A stretch of DNA of 47,396 bases from Roridomyces roridus (lineage: Eukaryota > Basidiomycota > Agaricomycetes > Agaricales > Mycenaceae). Positions 10,112 through 20,247 of this stretch are shown one piece after another (position 1 is the stretch's first letter; every line of letters starts with the position of its first letter). Location of the stretch: contig JARKIF010000228.1 in NCBI GenBank assembly GCA_029378245.1, positions 1 to 47,396 on the forward strand, in the 5' to 3' direction. Below the pieces are notes generated by a model. It searched no databases and had not been told where the DNA came from. It saw only the letters and a list, made by a program, of their open reading frames with translations. A program made the position numbers and the translations under genes.

Positions 10112-11745
10112 ATGGCCGCCACGATCTCTAAACGAGAGTGCCGATCCAAGCTACGCGCTGGGGACTTCAACTACTTTTTACTGAATCCCATACCCTCTCG
10201 AGTCAAAGTTCCCGCCGGATCGTCTGCCAATGTTCTTCTCGCACAGTTGGACGGCTACGCCAATTGGCCACCTCTCAAAACGATGTGCTCCTCGTTTCCC
10301 CCGACTTATCCACCGATGCCATTGGAGCCGTTCTCTCTCTCAGAATTGCGTACAATATACACGACTGGCGAGAACGCGATCCTGGAGTGGCCCGGAGATG
10401 CCATGATAGCTGCAGCTGTATATCTCTGCGTCCATCGCCTCACCAAAGATCCGGATAGTCGGGCGCTGCGTAGCCAAGTCAGCTTCTGAAGTCATTGGCT
10501 TCCGCTTCTTATAGTTGTTTCAGGAAGTGACCGGTTACATGTTATCGGCACCATTCCTCTCCCACCTCGCCTTACTCTACGGACTTCAACTGAACGACCA
10601 TCTGCCCGACCATCGCCATATGAATGTCATGCCATCTATGGTTCGAATGTCCCACGTTTTTGAATCGTATGTCGGAGCTGGGGCTCTTCGTTGGGGTGCG
10701 TTCATTCAGTCTGCTCTCGGTCTCCCAATTAATCCTGACCGGCAGGATACGAGCCAACATTACGATGGCTGGACACCCTGTTTGCGCCGTGGGCTGCCCA
10801 CCTGTCCACCACAGCAACAATCGTAGCCAAGGTCGCCATTAACGTTCTCAGAGAATACGAGGATTGGATTACCGAGGACCCGGAAGGTTCGATTTCGCCC
10901 TTGAATCCTCTCGTGGTGGAGAATATTTCCGACACCGAAATTACCTTGGCGTCCGCCATCCTGCCTGACCGGCGAAGATTGTTGTTGAATGGACTACCAA
11001 CTTGGCCCACAGTCGACCTCAGCACCGTAGTCCTGCCCCTCGATTATCCACCCTCGCTACCTCCTTTTCATTTGGAGCACGTCTCAGTGCTTTCGGACGC
11101 GATGACTGATATTCTTTGTCGAGTTCATTTTGGGGAGGAGACGGGCTGCAACACTGGTTATCGCATGGTCGGAGAGCGCCTCTATCGAGTGGTCCTCACC
11201 AAGTTGGCCGTGGCCCGCCTGTCTTCCGCCACTCCCGCTGAACTGGATGTGAGTGCATCTCTGTTGCCGATACTCTTTGTTGAGGCCGAATCAGGAGGCT
11301 CGATTAGAATGTATGAACCCCCAACTACGTGCTCGTCTGGCGCTCTCGTTTGGGCTGCACGACCAAGTTCGCCCTCTTCGCCGCGATGGGGATGAATCCA
11401 AAGAAAGTTCCGTCCTTTGCCGTGACACGCTGTATGCTCTTGCGACAGTCATCTACTTACACCTCGGTCTGTCGTTTTTCATTAGCTACGGACCACGCTC
11501 ATGCCTTATCAGGTTGGGATGTCTTCGTGACCTTGTTCGAAGAGTTACTCTCTCCGTGGATTACCGCAGCAGGAGATGAGACTCTACGAGTGGACCCTGC
11601 AGCCGAGAGCCTCCGACAAAACCGTCTCAAACAGCAGCAGGCGACGCTGAAGCTCTCAACCGGCAGCGTCTCGCAAGGTAAAACGACGGACAAGGCGATC
11701 ACTCGGGATCGCTACGTGACTCTCATCCCCAAACAAACTCGGTGA
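10112..11745 (+). CDS. Gene B, left copy: tandem RNase III-like protein, first catalytic site damaged
   Basis: Five exons (10112-10477, 10524-10695, 10746-11248, 11295-11466, 11513-11745) give 481 residues. The start MAATISKRE is chosen because the longer in-frame upstream ATG at 10049 is not kept in the right copy. I read two RNase III folds. The first has LEWPGDA (signature LEFLGDA) and MSHVFESYVGA (signature ADAFEALIGA). The second has YRMVGERLYRVVL and SSVLCRDTLYALATVIYLHLG. In the first fold Glu, Asp and the last Glu remain, but the third acidic residue is His. In the second fold most acidic positions are lost. No helicase, PAZ or dsRBD is seen; the tail is basic and Gln-rich. The fold assignment is inference from motifs. 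Activity of this copy is doubtful. Confidence 0.8.
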
Positions 11746-11871
11746 GTGGCGCCCTTTTGGTCAACGACAGTGATTCAGACTCCTATAGCGCAAGAGTCCC
11801 TCACTGTGGCAGAAACATAGTCTGAGTAGTGTTGATGAACTCACCAGGCGGCTGCAGCGCGACAGTCCTGC

Positions 11872-11919
11872 GAGGTCAAGTCCGCGAATGAAGGCCTGAA
11901 GTTCCGTGCCAATCTTGGA
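11872..11919 (+). pseudogene. Remnant of a catalase C-terminus (left arm)
   Basis: Reads EVKSANEGLKFRANLG in one frame, against [16 protein letters not shown] at the end of the catalase at 8096-10009. That is 11 of 16 residues, with 34 of 47 bases identical including an unbroken 12-base run. It lies 125 bp behind the stop of gene B and is not part of a longer open frame for catalase. It is older and more diverged than the 18 nt catalase tail at the arm edge. Confidence 0.7.
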
Positions 11920-12084
11920 GCGCGTAAGTGGTGAATTCACAATGAAACGAACAAGGGAAAATGAACAAATTAAATGCACAGATTGTTGTCCAGGAATGAA
12001 CATCTCTTGATAATTTCACTCTATGAATGCGTGTCCCAACGTCTTGGAAGGCAAGCAATTCATTCCTTCTCACACTCAAGCAAC

Positions 12085-12175
12085 ATCCGAACCCAGCAAT
12101 TTTATTTGATCCGATACAAGTACAGAAAGGGAGAAGGGAAATATGAGAGAGATAATTATGAGAGAGTACCGAGAT
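12085..12175 (-). repeat. AT/GA-rich repeat, left-arm copy
   Basis: A segment running from a GGGTTCGGATG-type end through a TTGTATCGG box to ATAATTATCTCTCTC when read on the minus strand. The matching copy in the right arm is at 29985-30085, and a third, more diverged copy lies just outside the right arm at 32184-32287. It is followed inward by about 100 bp of GAGA/GATA-rich sequence. No coding capacity is apparent. Confidence 0.7.
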
Positions 12176-12352
12176 AATCTTTGGGAGAGAGATATATATA
12201 ATCCTTGAGACGGAGAAGAAAGAGATATCGAGATATATGAAGCACGAGAAGATAAGAGAAGATTCACCGCCGCGTCGAGTTTGTCCCCCGCAACACCGCC
12301 GGCGACTCCCAATGTACTTGCAAACAGACTATCGCTGCAGGGGTAGAGGGAC

Positions 12353-12446
12353 ATGAGAGTGGGGCCCACACTCTCATCTCCCTCCACCCCTCCCGCCTGG
12401 GCGGAGCGGGAGGAGGTGAAAACGCCGGGCCCTGGCGCTTTCACCT
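12353..12446. repeat. Cluster of three palindromes between genes B and A (left arm)
   Basis: Three adjacent inverted repeats: ATGAGAGTG...CACTCTCAT (12353-12377, loop GGGCCCA), CCTCCCGC...GCGGGAGG (12389-12413), and AGGTGAAAaCGCC...GGCGcTTTCACCT (12414-12446, loop GGGCCCT). The first and third share GGGCCC in the loop. The cluster sits 98 bp beyond the stop codon of gene A, in the space between the convergent ends of A and B. It could fold in RNA as the 3' end of either transcript, or bind a protein as DNA. Confidence 0.75.
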
Positions 12447-12544
12447 CCCCCCACATACAGCTGCAGTCGTGTACAAGATACACCGAAAGGTCGAAGGACA
12501 ATGCTTTGGCGAAGTACTCGAGTTGGAGATTGAATGACGGTGGT

Positions 12545-13483
12545 TCACCAGGTGCAAGGCTCGCGACGAATGCCCAGCATGACACCGCCGCTGACGACTC
12601 GGGTGCCCTTTGTGCGTTGTGTCGGCCGTGCCTGCACGTGCCGATTCTCCTTGTACGAGCGCGCCTTGGTGGGGGTGTTGGGCTGGCGGCGAGGCGTGTT
12701 GTGGACGGGCGCTGGAATGGGCGCGGGTGCTGGTGTTGGAATGGGAGCAGGTGCTGGTGCAGCAATGAAGAGGGGTGCTGGTGCTGGAATGGGCATGGGC
12801 GCAGGCAGAGGAAGAGGCAGAGGAAACAGGGCAGCGAGAAGGACCGGATCGTGGATGATGAAGTATTGGACGACAACATCGAGTGGTTGGTCGTCGCGAA
12901 CGAGTTCAATGACGTCGTCGGCGTCGACGCTGGATGCAGCTTTCTGTGGGATGGGAGCCGTTGCGTCGAAAAGTAAGTCGAGGACGCGGAAGAGGTTCTG
13001 GAGAATGGCGGGTGAGTAAAATGGGACTGGGCGAGTTGCAGAAGAACGCACCTTCTTGGTCAACAACTGGCGGACAGCGAGGGCGAGGAGGAGAGCCGTC
13101 GTAAACACCGCGAAGGCGAGCGAAACCGGGACGATGTAGGACGCGAGTGGGGTCTGGGCTTCGAGGTACGAGATATTGTGCTGAATAGTCCACGCAGGGG
13201 CACGGAAGTGGAGAAATTCGGGCTGCGAGACATGGGTGTCGAGCTCGTCGAGGAAGACGGTGGCCCAATGCGGAACCAAGGGCTGGGGCTGCTGGACTAT
13301 GATTGGGTCGGAGTGGGGAACGTGGTAATGCACGCAGTAGATGGCATGGAAGAGAGCGGGGAGGGTGACGTTCGCAATATGGAAGTTTATGGCCTGGAGC
13401 GTGGGGGAGAAGCTGAGGGCGATGAAGAAGATGATGGCAATGAGGAGGCCGTCGAGGAAGCAGCGGAAAATGTCGCGAAGCAT
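12545..13483 (-). CDS. Gene A, left copy: two-helix membrane protein with Pro/Ala-rich tail
   Basis: The frame from ATG at 13483 is open for 312 residues. Residues about 8-32 form a hydrophobic signal anchor (LDGLLIAIIFFIALSF). A loop of about 85 residues follows with one N-glycosylation sequon (NIS). The second helix is near residues 115-135 (SLAFAVFTTALLLALAV). A 54 nt stretch after LLTKK (12998-13051) has perfect GTGCGT and CTCCAG ends and keeps frame, so it is probably an intron. The C-terminal part has acidic DDVIELVRDD, PAPAPIP-type repeats and a basic tail. I do not recognise the family. Its partner gene B is convergent, and the pair is repeated at 28683. Confidence 0.75.
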   Translation of the reverse strand: MLRDIFRCFLDGLLIAIIFFIALSFSPTLQAINFHIANVTLPALFHAIYCVHYHVPHSDPIIVQQPQPLVPHWATVFLDELDTHVSQPEFLHFRAPAWTIQHNISYLEAQTPLASYIVPVSLAFAVFTTALLLALAVRQLLTKKVRSSATRPVPFYSPAILQNLFRVLDLLFDATAPIPQKAASSVDADDVIELVRDDQPLDVVVQYFIIHDPVLLAALFPLPLPLPAPMPIPAPAPLFIAAPAPAPIPTPAPAPIPAPVHNTPRRQPNTPTKARSYKENRHVQARPTQRTKGTRVVSGGVMLGIRREPCTW

Positions 13484-13531
13484 TGTGGCTTAGGACAAGA
13501 GGGAAAATGGAGGCTGTACCCATTTTGAGGG

Positions 13532-13609
13532 CTTTTATACGGGATCACCCAAGCAGGTGTAAACAACGCGCGACGCGTCAATAAAGTGTGCACAGCCAAT
13601 GGGCACGTG
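13532..13609 (-). promoter_or_regulatory. Core promoter of gene A (left)
   Basis: Read on the minus strand, a palindromic CACGTG (13604-13609) is followed at once by an inverted CCAAT box, and a TATA box (GTATAAAAG at 13532-13540) stands about 50 bp before the start codon. The same three elements with the same spacing precede the right copy. The CACGTG is the last element conserved between the arms, so promoter and gene were copied together. Confidence 0.6.
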
Positions 13610-13805
13610 ACTCTCTAGGGAATCCTTGGAACCTGGAATACTCATTGCAATCCCTATGCACAATCGTTCGCACTTTTGAATTCTCGAGCAGAGCTTTTTC
13701 TAATGGGCAAGTGTCGAAATTGATGGTGGCCGGCAGAGGTCACGGATCAAACAACTGTACATATTCAAATCAGGTTTGTCCATTCCCTTCACAAAAGTTG
13801 CGACG

Positions 13806-14201
13806 ATGGTGAGCGCACTCTCTGTGCCCTGCACACTAGCTAAACCTCTGCTGCAGCCCAAGGAAATCCGCGACATCAAGCAGTTCATCGAGATCTCCCG
13901 GAGAAAAGATGCCTCCCGTCCGTCTTGTACCCAAAAAACTGTCCTCTCACTCACCGTACTGCAGAGGCCCGCATAAAGAAGATTGCGGCCAAGACCGCCG
14001 GCGGCAAGCAGCAGACAAAGTTCAAGCTGCGGTGCTCCCGATACCTCTACACCCTCTCCGTCGACGACCCAGAAAAGGCCGAGAAGCTCAAGCAGAGTCT
14101 CCCTCCGGGTGCGTCATCATGTCCCGTTTCTTACCGCAGCTCACTCATATGCCGCAGGCCTGAACGTCGTCGAGATCAAAAAGACGCCAAAGAAGAAGTA
14201 A
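13806..14201 (+). CDS. RPL38: Ribosomal protein eL38 (60S subunit)
   Basis: Four exons (13806-13808, 13857-13917, 13965-14108, 14158-14201) give 83 residues: [38 protein letters not shown], then [19 protein letters not shown], the signature eL38 core, and [17 protein letters not shown] at the end. The first exon is the start codon alone, cut directly after ATG by a 48 nt intron. This is the innermost gene beside the left inverted-repeat arm; its promoter is the 195 bp of unique sequence between arm and start codon. Confidence 0.95.
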
Positions 14202-14317
14202 ACGGTGTACTCGCTTCTCTGCTCGGGGTGTCATATGCGGACGTATGCTTGGGTCGCCACTTTCATGTATCGTATGCCCAACCATGATTCACTCGCTTTC
14301 TTTTTTTCTCGAAATCG

Positions 14318-16103
14318 TCATCGAGTGTTCAACAGCGCAAGCACCGCACAGAGTACAAAAAGACCTGCAGTCGTTACAGTTATTCCCCGTCCCACCCGCA
14401 CTTTCCACCGATTCCGATTCCTGCCTCGTCGTGAAACACCCTCCTCGAGCGCGCCGACATCGTACTCTTCAAACTCCGTTTGCGGACCTGATTCAAATGC
14501 GACATCCAACAGTGCATTTACAAACTGTGTGCCGTCGAGATATGGTAGCGGTAGCAGATTGAATAGATACAACGACAGTGTCGCTGTTTTCAGATACCTG
14601 CATTGCGTTAGTTGGTTTGTTGGAGAAACGGGACGACTTGCATCCACAAAGTTTGGACTGCTGTCCAAAGTCCCAAGGGCGTCAGACGAGTGCGAGGGAG
14701 GAATGTGCCGATTTTCACTGAGATACTGTGTCAAAGCGTGCTTGGAGAGTCAGACACACGACTGACGTTGCTCAAGCACTTCGACTCGCGGGCCGCTCCA
14801 CAAGATCACCTGCTCTACCTGCTCATTAAAGCGGACAGTGAGGCGCAGGATTTGAGCAGAAGCGTCGGGCCGAACGCAAGTAGCGGCTTCAGAGCAGTTG
14901 CTGCTTGTGGTACACCGCGGAGTTGTCTGGTTCGCAAGGACAGCGACTGCCTCGAGACAGCCGCGTTCCTCCGCAACGAAACAAGACAAATCTGAAGGTG
15001 GTGCTGTCGGGTCACAACACGTACGTGGGCTAGCTGGAATCATATTGCATGAGCGGGTGAATGCAGAAACGCGATCGACTCGTACCCAAAAAACTTGCGC
15101 GCTCGACACACCAGCCCAAGGCCAATGGCGTCGGCGGAGAGGTGAGATAGCTTGTCCAGTGGTCCTCCGCTCCCCCAAGGAGTGTGTCGTCAAGTTGAGT
15201 GATCAACGCGCCGACCGGGAGATATCGATGTAGGTCAGAGTCCGCGTCAATCCCAACGACCACCCGGCCAATGTGCGAAACGTCTTGATACAATAGACGC
15301 GTCAGGGCGGTACCTATCCCAAGCCTGTCCACGAGAAGCAAAATGCCCCAGAAAACGAGGTTATGGAAAGGCCCGGCGGCAATGATGCGTGCGCGTGAGA
15401 GCGGCTTGAGCGCGTCGAGGGCTGCGGTGGGGAATGTGACGAATGCAGCGGGTATAAGCACGGTGAATGATGCGCCAGCCGATAGAATTGGCACCGCGTC
15501 GCTGGACCCGTAAATGCAAAGCAGAGCTGGCCATGGGTCGACTCACAGCGCAGCAGAGACGGCGTGCCCGAGTTCGTGGACGATTTGGGAGAAAAAGACT
15601 GCTGCGAGGATTGCGGGCAGATGACTGAGCGGAACAGTCAATCCTGGGATCTGGGTCAATGAGTGGGTGGGTCAAGTGAGCGAAAGCAGACGGACTAGAG
15701 GCTGAATGCTATTTTGAGTAGCGGCCTCTTCGACGAGCTCCAACCCGCGTTTTACAAGACCAACAGGCCGAGTGCTGTGGAGCAAGGGAAGCAACGTTTG
15801 GGAGCAATTCCACACTAGTAATCCCAAGGCGATTATGACCCCTAGGCCGCCGCAAATGCACCCCAGATTGTAAAATACGGCAAGACGCGTCGCGCGCCGT
15901 GTCGAGATGGCCTTGATGAGTTTCTCATGTGGACCATTGAGTGCAAAGGTCAAGACGCGTAAATGCAATTTCTTGAGGACGACTTGTGTGTTATTGCGCC
16001 TTTTCCTGGCCGTGGTCGGTAACGTTTCAGCAGAGGACCGAGAGAAATAATGGGTCGCGTGTATGAGGGCCCAGAGTAGTGAAAGCAGTAACAACTGTCT
16101 CAT
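14318..16103 (-). CDS. Site-2 protease (S2P/M50 family) intramembrane zinc protease
   Basis: Six exons (15696-16103, 15547-15650, 15086-15501, 14767-15033, 14648-14717, 14318-14597) splice in phase to 378 residues. The zinc site is HELGH in SQIVHELGHAVSAAL. The second conserved block is RARIIAAGPFHNLVFW, and the third is FNLLPLPYLDGTQFVNALL with the third zinc ligand (LDG). Between them lies a Cys-rich lumenal loop (TCCDPTAPP, CFVAEERGCLEAV, RCTTSSNC). The N-terminus (MRQLLLLSLLWALI) is a membrane segment. In fungi and animals this enzyme releases SREBP-type sterol regulators in the Golgi. ERG4, a sterol gene, is also in this window, but far away and not evidently co-regulated. Confidence 0.9.
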
Positions 16104-16402
16104 CGTTGGGCGCTGTTGCAACTTGAAATTGATCCGAGGCTGCGACAGGTTCGGACACCTCGTAACGATCAGCCAAAGCATATGGCTGCATGCCCGCCGG
16201 TCCCGCTCCTACCCGCCAACGCATATAAAACCCCAAGCGGCTACTCCGATGAGCCAGGCTGTGCCCATTCTTTCCTTCTCTCTTCGCAATCTCTTCGCCT
16301 TTGACTTTGGCCTTTTTTTTCTTCAATTTCTCCGCAAAGTCTTTCTGGCCTCCTTCTCTTCGGATTTGTATATTGTAACAAGATTTCTTCTGGGTGTCTC
16401 CT

Positions 16403-17247
16403 ATGGCCTACGTTCAAACGCGTACATTCTGCTGCTGCCTTCCGGTGAGGTTTGGCGTGTTGGTACGTCTTCTCACTCTGGCTTTCTTCCGAGCTGGAAT
16501 TTCTCCAAGGTGATGAGTCTCATTGCCCTCCTGGGTGGGGGTTTGGTCGCTGTGGGTGGTGTCGTAGAAATCAAAAGACTTGGTGAGCTTCCTTCAACTT
16601 TCCTCTTGCCTTCAATTGAAGTATCTGGCAGACGAGCATATAATCACTGAAAGCCACAAACCGGCGTTGTATGTCGTCACCGCGATATTCTCCCTTCTGG
16701 CGCTACTTGGAGCATTCGGGTATGACTCTCGAATTTTTTATCCTTCTCTGCTTATCCTGTCCCAGTCTCTTTGGCGTCCTTGCCAGAAATACCGCTGCGG
16801 TGTCAACCTTTTCTTCAGCGCTCAGTCTCCATCTCGGATTCAGCATCGGAACCGGCATATTCAGCATCTACACGGTTTTCAAGCGAAATTCGGATGCAGC
16901 CATTTCAAACTGCATCCAAAACTCCACGGACCCGTCCAAGATCAAGCAATGCCACACGGATCTGGACATCGCCAAGGGGCTAATTATCGGAATATTTCTC
17001 GTCGCCTGGGTCGTTGAGCTCTGTACGTTTGTTTACTTGCCAACTTTGCTTCTGCTAATCGTTCATCACAGACGGCTGCATCATCGCTGCCAACTACGTG
17101 AGGCAGCTGAAGGAGGAGGAAATGGCCAAGGGAACCGCCGTCAACCCCAACGCATACATTCCCAATGCCCCCATGACCACATACGCCCCCCCGCCTGGTG
17201 CCTACGCGTTCACCCAGCCCAACCAGGCGCTCGGCCACCAAGTGTAG
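16403..17247 (+). CDS. Tetraspan membrane protein, conserved hypothetical
   Basis: Five exons (16403-16462, 16510-16582, 16632-16719, 16766-17022, 17072-17247) give 197 residues. Four hydrophobic helices are visible: SLIALLGGGLVAVGGVV, LYVVTAIFSLLALLGAFGLF, LGFSIGTGIFSIYTVF and LIIGIFLVAWVVELYGCII. A loop with two Cys and one NST sequon lies between helices 3 and 4, and the cytosolic tail is Pro/Tyr-rich (PPPGAYAFTQP). This topology is common among basidiomycete hypothetical proteins. I can state no function. It is divergent from the site-2 protease, with about 300 bp between the two start codons. Confidence 0.75.
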
Positions 17248-17327
17248 ACACTAGTTATCGAGTTATAATATCATTTCCATGGGATGGATGATTTTCAATT
17301 AAGAGTGGATAAATGAGTGCGAATAAA

Positions 17328-20112
17328 TTAAAGGAAGGCCTTGACCCTCTTCCTGACGTCCTTACTCCTCTGACTTCCCCGTCCTTCCATCTTGCCAAAG
17401 ATGACGACCTTGCCAAAAGAACCAGCCCTCCCGGTCCTGCCTGCACGATGCAAAAAGTCAATCATGTTCCGTGGCTCGTCGACGATGAATACGTGTTTGA
17501 CATTGGGCGAAAAGTCCAGCCCACGCGAAAGGAGGGATGTGGTGATCATGACGTGCGGTACGTGCATCGGGTCGTTGATAGGTTCCTTGGGTGGTTTGCG
17601 TGTGGGCACCAGTGAACGCTTCGGTCCAGCCTGCTCGGCCCCCACCGACGAAGAACTCCAGTCGTCCTCCTTCTTCACATCCTGGGCAACGCCCTTCAGG
17701 AAACCCTCGAGATGTTTATTATTGCCGCGTTGTCTGTTCTTGCTCGAACTCGACAGCTGGACATTCTTGATGCCCTTTTCTTCGAGAAAGTCGCCCAAGT
17801 CATTGACTTTGGTGTTCCTGTTGCAGAATATGATGACTTTGCTCATGTCCCCGAGACTATCAGCGACTGGGCCCAAGCCCTCCGCCGCATCTGCGGCCCA
17901 GACCTTGCGCAAACGTCGCTCGATGTCCGCGTTCTTATTCCCACCGGTCCAGTTGACGTACTCTGGCTTGAGTGTTTTCGGCAGATGGTGGAGATTCGGG
18001 GAAACAAAACGCTGGATAGCCGGGTGGTATGCATTAAGATAAGTCGAGAGCGAGTTGGGGATCGTGGCAGATGTTAGAAGCAGGTTGAACGGGTAATCAA
18101 GTGGAGCGATGGCCGAAGAACCACGATGGACTGTGATCTTCTTGCTTTGGCTCTCTTCCATCGCCTTTTTGTCTTTCTCCTTTTGGCGAGAGGTAGCGGG
18201 CACAGGAGCGGGGGAAGGAGGCGCGGGTGCTAGCAAGCCGACAGGCAACGCGGTAAAGGGCACCTCATGCCCGCGAGCTTTGGAGATGTCCGCCAGAAGC
18301 AGCCGTGTCGTCTCTTGGAAGTCAGGATCTATTCAAGGTGATTAGATTAACAAATCACAAGATACTTTTAAAACTCACCAAAAAGAACATCCGCTTCATC
18401 GACGACGACCCATTCTATGTCGGAGAGGCCCATTTCCGGAGACGATTGCCACTTTCCAACACCAGGGACGGAATCACGGCCACGCCGTCTTTTGGGACCT
18501 TTCTCTTCTTCGCCATCCGTCACTCCCTTGTCCTTCTGCTCCCGCTCGAAAGCAGCAGCAGCTCCGCCGCTGAACTCGACCGACTGTTCCCAACCACGGC
18601 CTCTGATCATTTCCATTATTTTCATGGGTGTCCCGACCACAATGTCAACAGGGAAGCCATCTCGTCCAACGTCTGTCTCCTTCACTTGGAATTCCCCCGT
18701 GCCAGTTTGTTCCGTGGTAGCGAGTAGCGCTTTCATACGGCTAGCGTTGCTGTTTTTCTTCCCTTTGCCAGCTACAGTAGGGTCCCTAGGAGCCCTGGCT
18801 GGAGAATTCGCTCGGGACGCACACAATACACGGAGTTTCACATCATGTAGCAAGGCCTTGGCGACGCCGGAGAGCTGCCTGGCGAGCTCATGTGTCGGCG
18901 CCAGGATGAGCGCTCGAGGGTTGAGACCACGCTTGGATGTAGCACCCTCGGTGACTCGCCGTGCTTCGCCGAGTTTCAGAGCTTGCAGAACGGGAAGGAG
19001 ATACGCAATGGATTTCCCAGACCCCGTTTCCGAGGCAAGGAGGTATTCCTTATAGCTTTCCGCTCTGTTTTCCGTGGTCAAGGCCGTACTCGACGGAACG
19101 TTTTCTTGGCCCGCGGTCCAAGGTTCTACAATCCATTTCAGACTCAAGGCCTGGACCGTGGTCGGAGTGGCTGCAGGTCCACCGAGCATCTCGGTCACAC
19201 CGTTGAGAAGACCAGGAAGAAGAGGTGGAGAAGTGAATCTGGTGGGCAGTGCGTCCCTTTGGGCCATGGATGGACTGTATGAAGAAGTCGTACTGGCTGT
19301 TGTCGGGTCGGATTTAGATACTATAGGAACACCGGCTCGGGCAAGAACCACCGGAGGGTTGTAAAAGAGCGATGCCACAACCGATTCTTTCTTTGGCGGG
19401 GGTGTAGGCGGTTTGGGCTTTTCAATAGTTGTGGGAGGAGTTTTAACGGGACTCGAAGAAGGGGAGTTGAGAGGTTGGTTCCGATTCTTTAACCGTGGTC
19501 CAAGAGGTTCACGAAAGTTTTCATCGCCCGTTCTCGGTGAAGAGGAAGGCTCGCGTTCCAGCTCTACTCTTCGAGGGGGTGCACCCACTGGGCGCAAACC
19601 AAACGATGGCGGTCGCGCCCGTGGACCCAACCACGATTGTTCCCCGGTGCGGTACGTGTTTTGAGAGGCGCCGAGCCTGCTCTCATTCAATCCATACGAA
19701 GAGGGCCTATCCTCTCGTATCCCCATCCGAGACCCACGACCATCTCCACCACCAAAAGCACTCGTCGACCACTTCCCAGTCCTTCGCTCCCAGTCTAATT
19801 CATTGCGAACTTCGGACCGTCGTCGGAAGGATGGATTCCGACCGTGAGATGGTTGGGAAAGTTCCTCGATTTCAGTGTGAGGCACAGCGTCGCGTATAAA
19901 AGGCGGTGGTTCGGCACGCGCTCGCCCTTTGGAAGAAGGGGCCGAGTCGTCTAAAAGACCAAAAGCTAAATGACATTAGAACGGCTCGTGTGCCCAGGGT
20001 AGTGGAACACACAGCGCTTCTTCCCGGACCAAGAAATGGGTGCAGAGGTGTGGAATAGCGAAGTGAGTTGACTTCTTGGGCACGCGCGAGTGCGACCAAC
20101 CCATGAAGCCAT
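17328..20112 (-). CDS. MRH4: Mitochondrial DEAD-box RNA helicase Mrh4-like
   Basis: Three exons (20013-20112, 18379-19965, 17328-18328) give 895 residues. The first exon starts MASWVGRTRACPRSQLTSLF and continues HTSAP, a typical mitochondrial presequence. Helicase motifs in order are I (ASETGSGKS), Ia (PTHELARQ), Ib (GTPMKI), II (VDEAD), III (SATIP), V (TSLLSRGLDF) and VI (HRAGRTGRAG). Mrh4 helps assemble the mitochondrial large ribosomal subunit in yeast. A long Ser/Arg/Pro-rich head and a Pro/Ala insert between motifs II and III make it longer than yeast Mrh4. The second splice site joins directly behind the DEAD box. Confidence 0.88.
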
Positions 20113-20247
20113 TGAGAGCGCGTTTTGGAAGAAAAAGTTGGGCGATCATCAAACTCGATCAAACGCGATACAGCCACAATACAACTTGGTAGGATTTGCT
20201 TCTCAGCGTTAGTACAATGTTGTGCTACAGTCCGAAAGTCCCATAGA

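Larger units (their letters stand above)
9992..13610. repeat. Left arm of a 3.6 kb inverted repeat
   Basis: Bases 9992-13610 match the reverse complement of 28556-32177 along essentially their whole length. Both arms carry gene B, a catalase-tail remnant, three palindromes, gene A and its promoter. The arms differ in length by only a few bases (3619 against 3622). The inner edge is just outside a CACGTG box upstream of gene A. The outer edge is inside the last codons of the catalase gene. Coding parts are mostly near-identical, with patches of stronger divergence. Confidence 0.92.

Noticed and set aside
12180..12260. GAGA/GATATA-rich stretch as a satellite or origin
   Set aside because: The pattern is irregular, with no fixed period, and it is simply part of the inverted-repeat arm.
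9992..13610. Arms of the inverted repeat as long terminal inverted repeats of a giant transposon
   Set aside because: No transposase, no terminal motif at the outer edges and no target duplication. The enclosed genes are ordinary conserved genes in unrelated functions, and one edge lies inside the catalase coding sequence.
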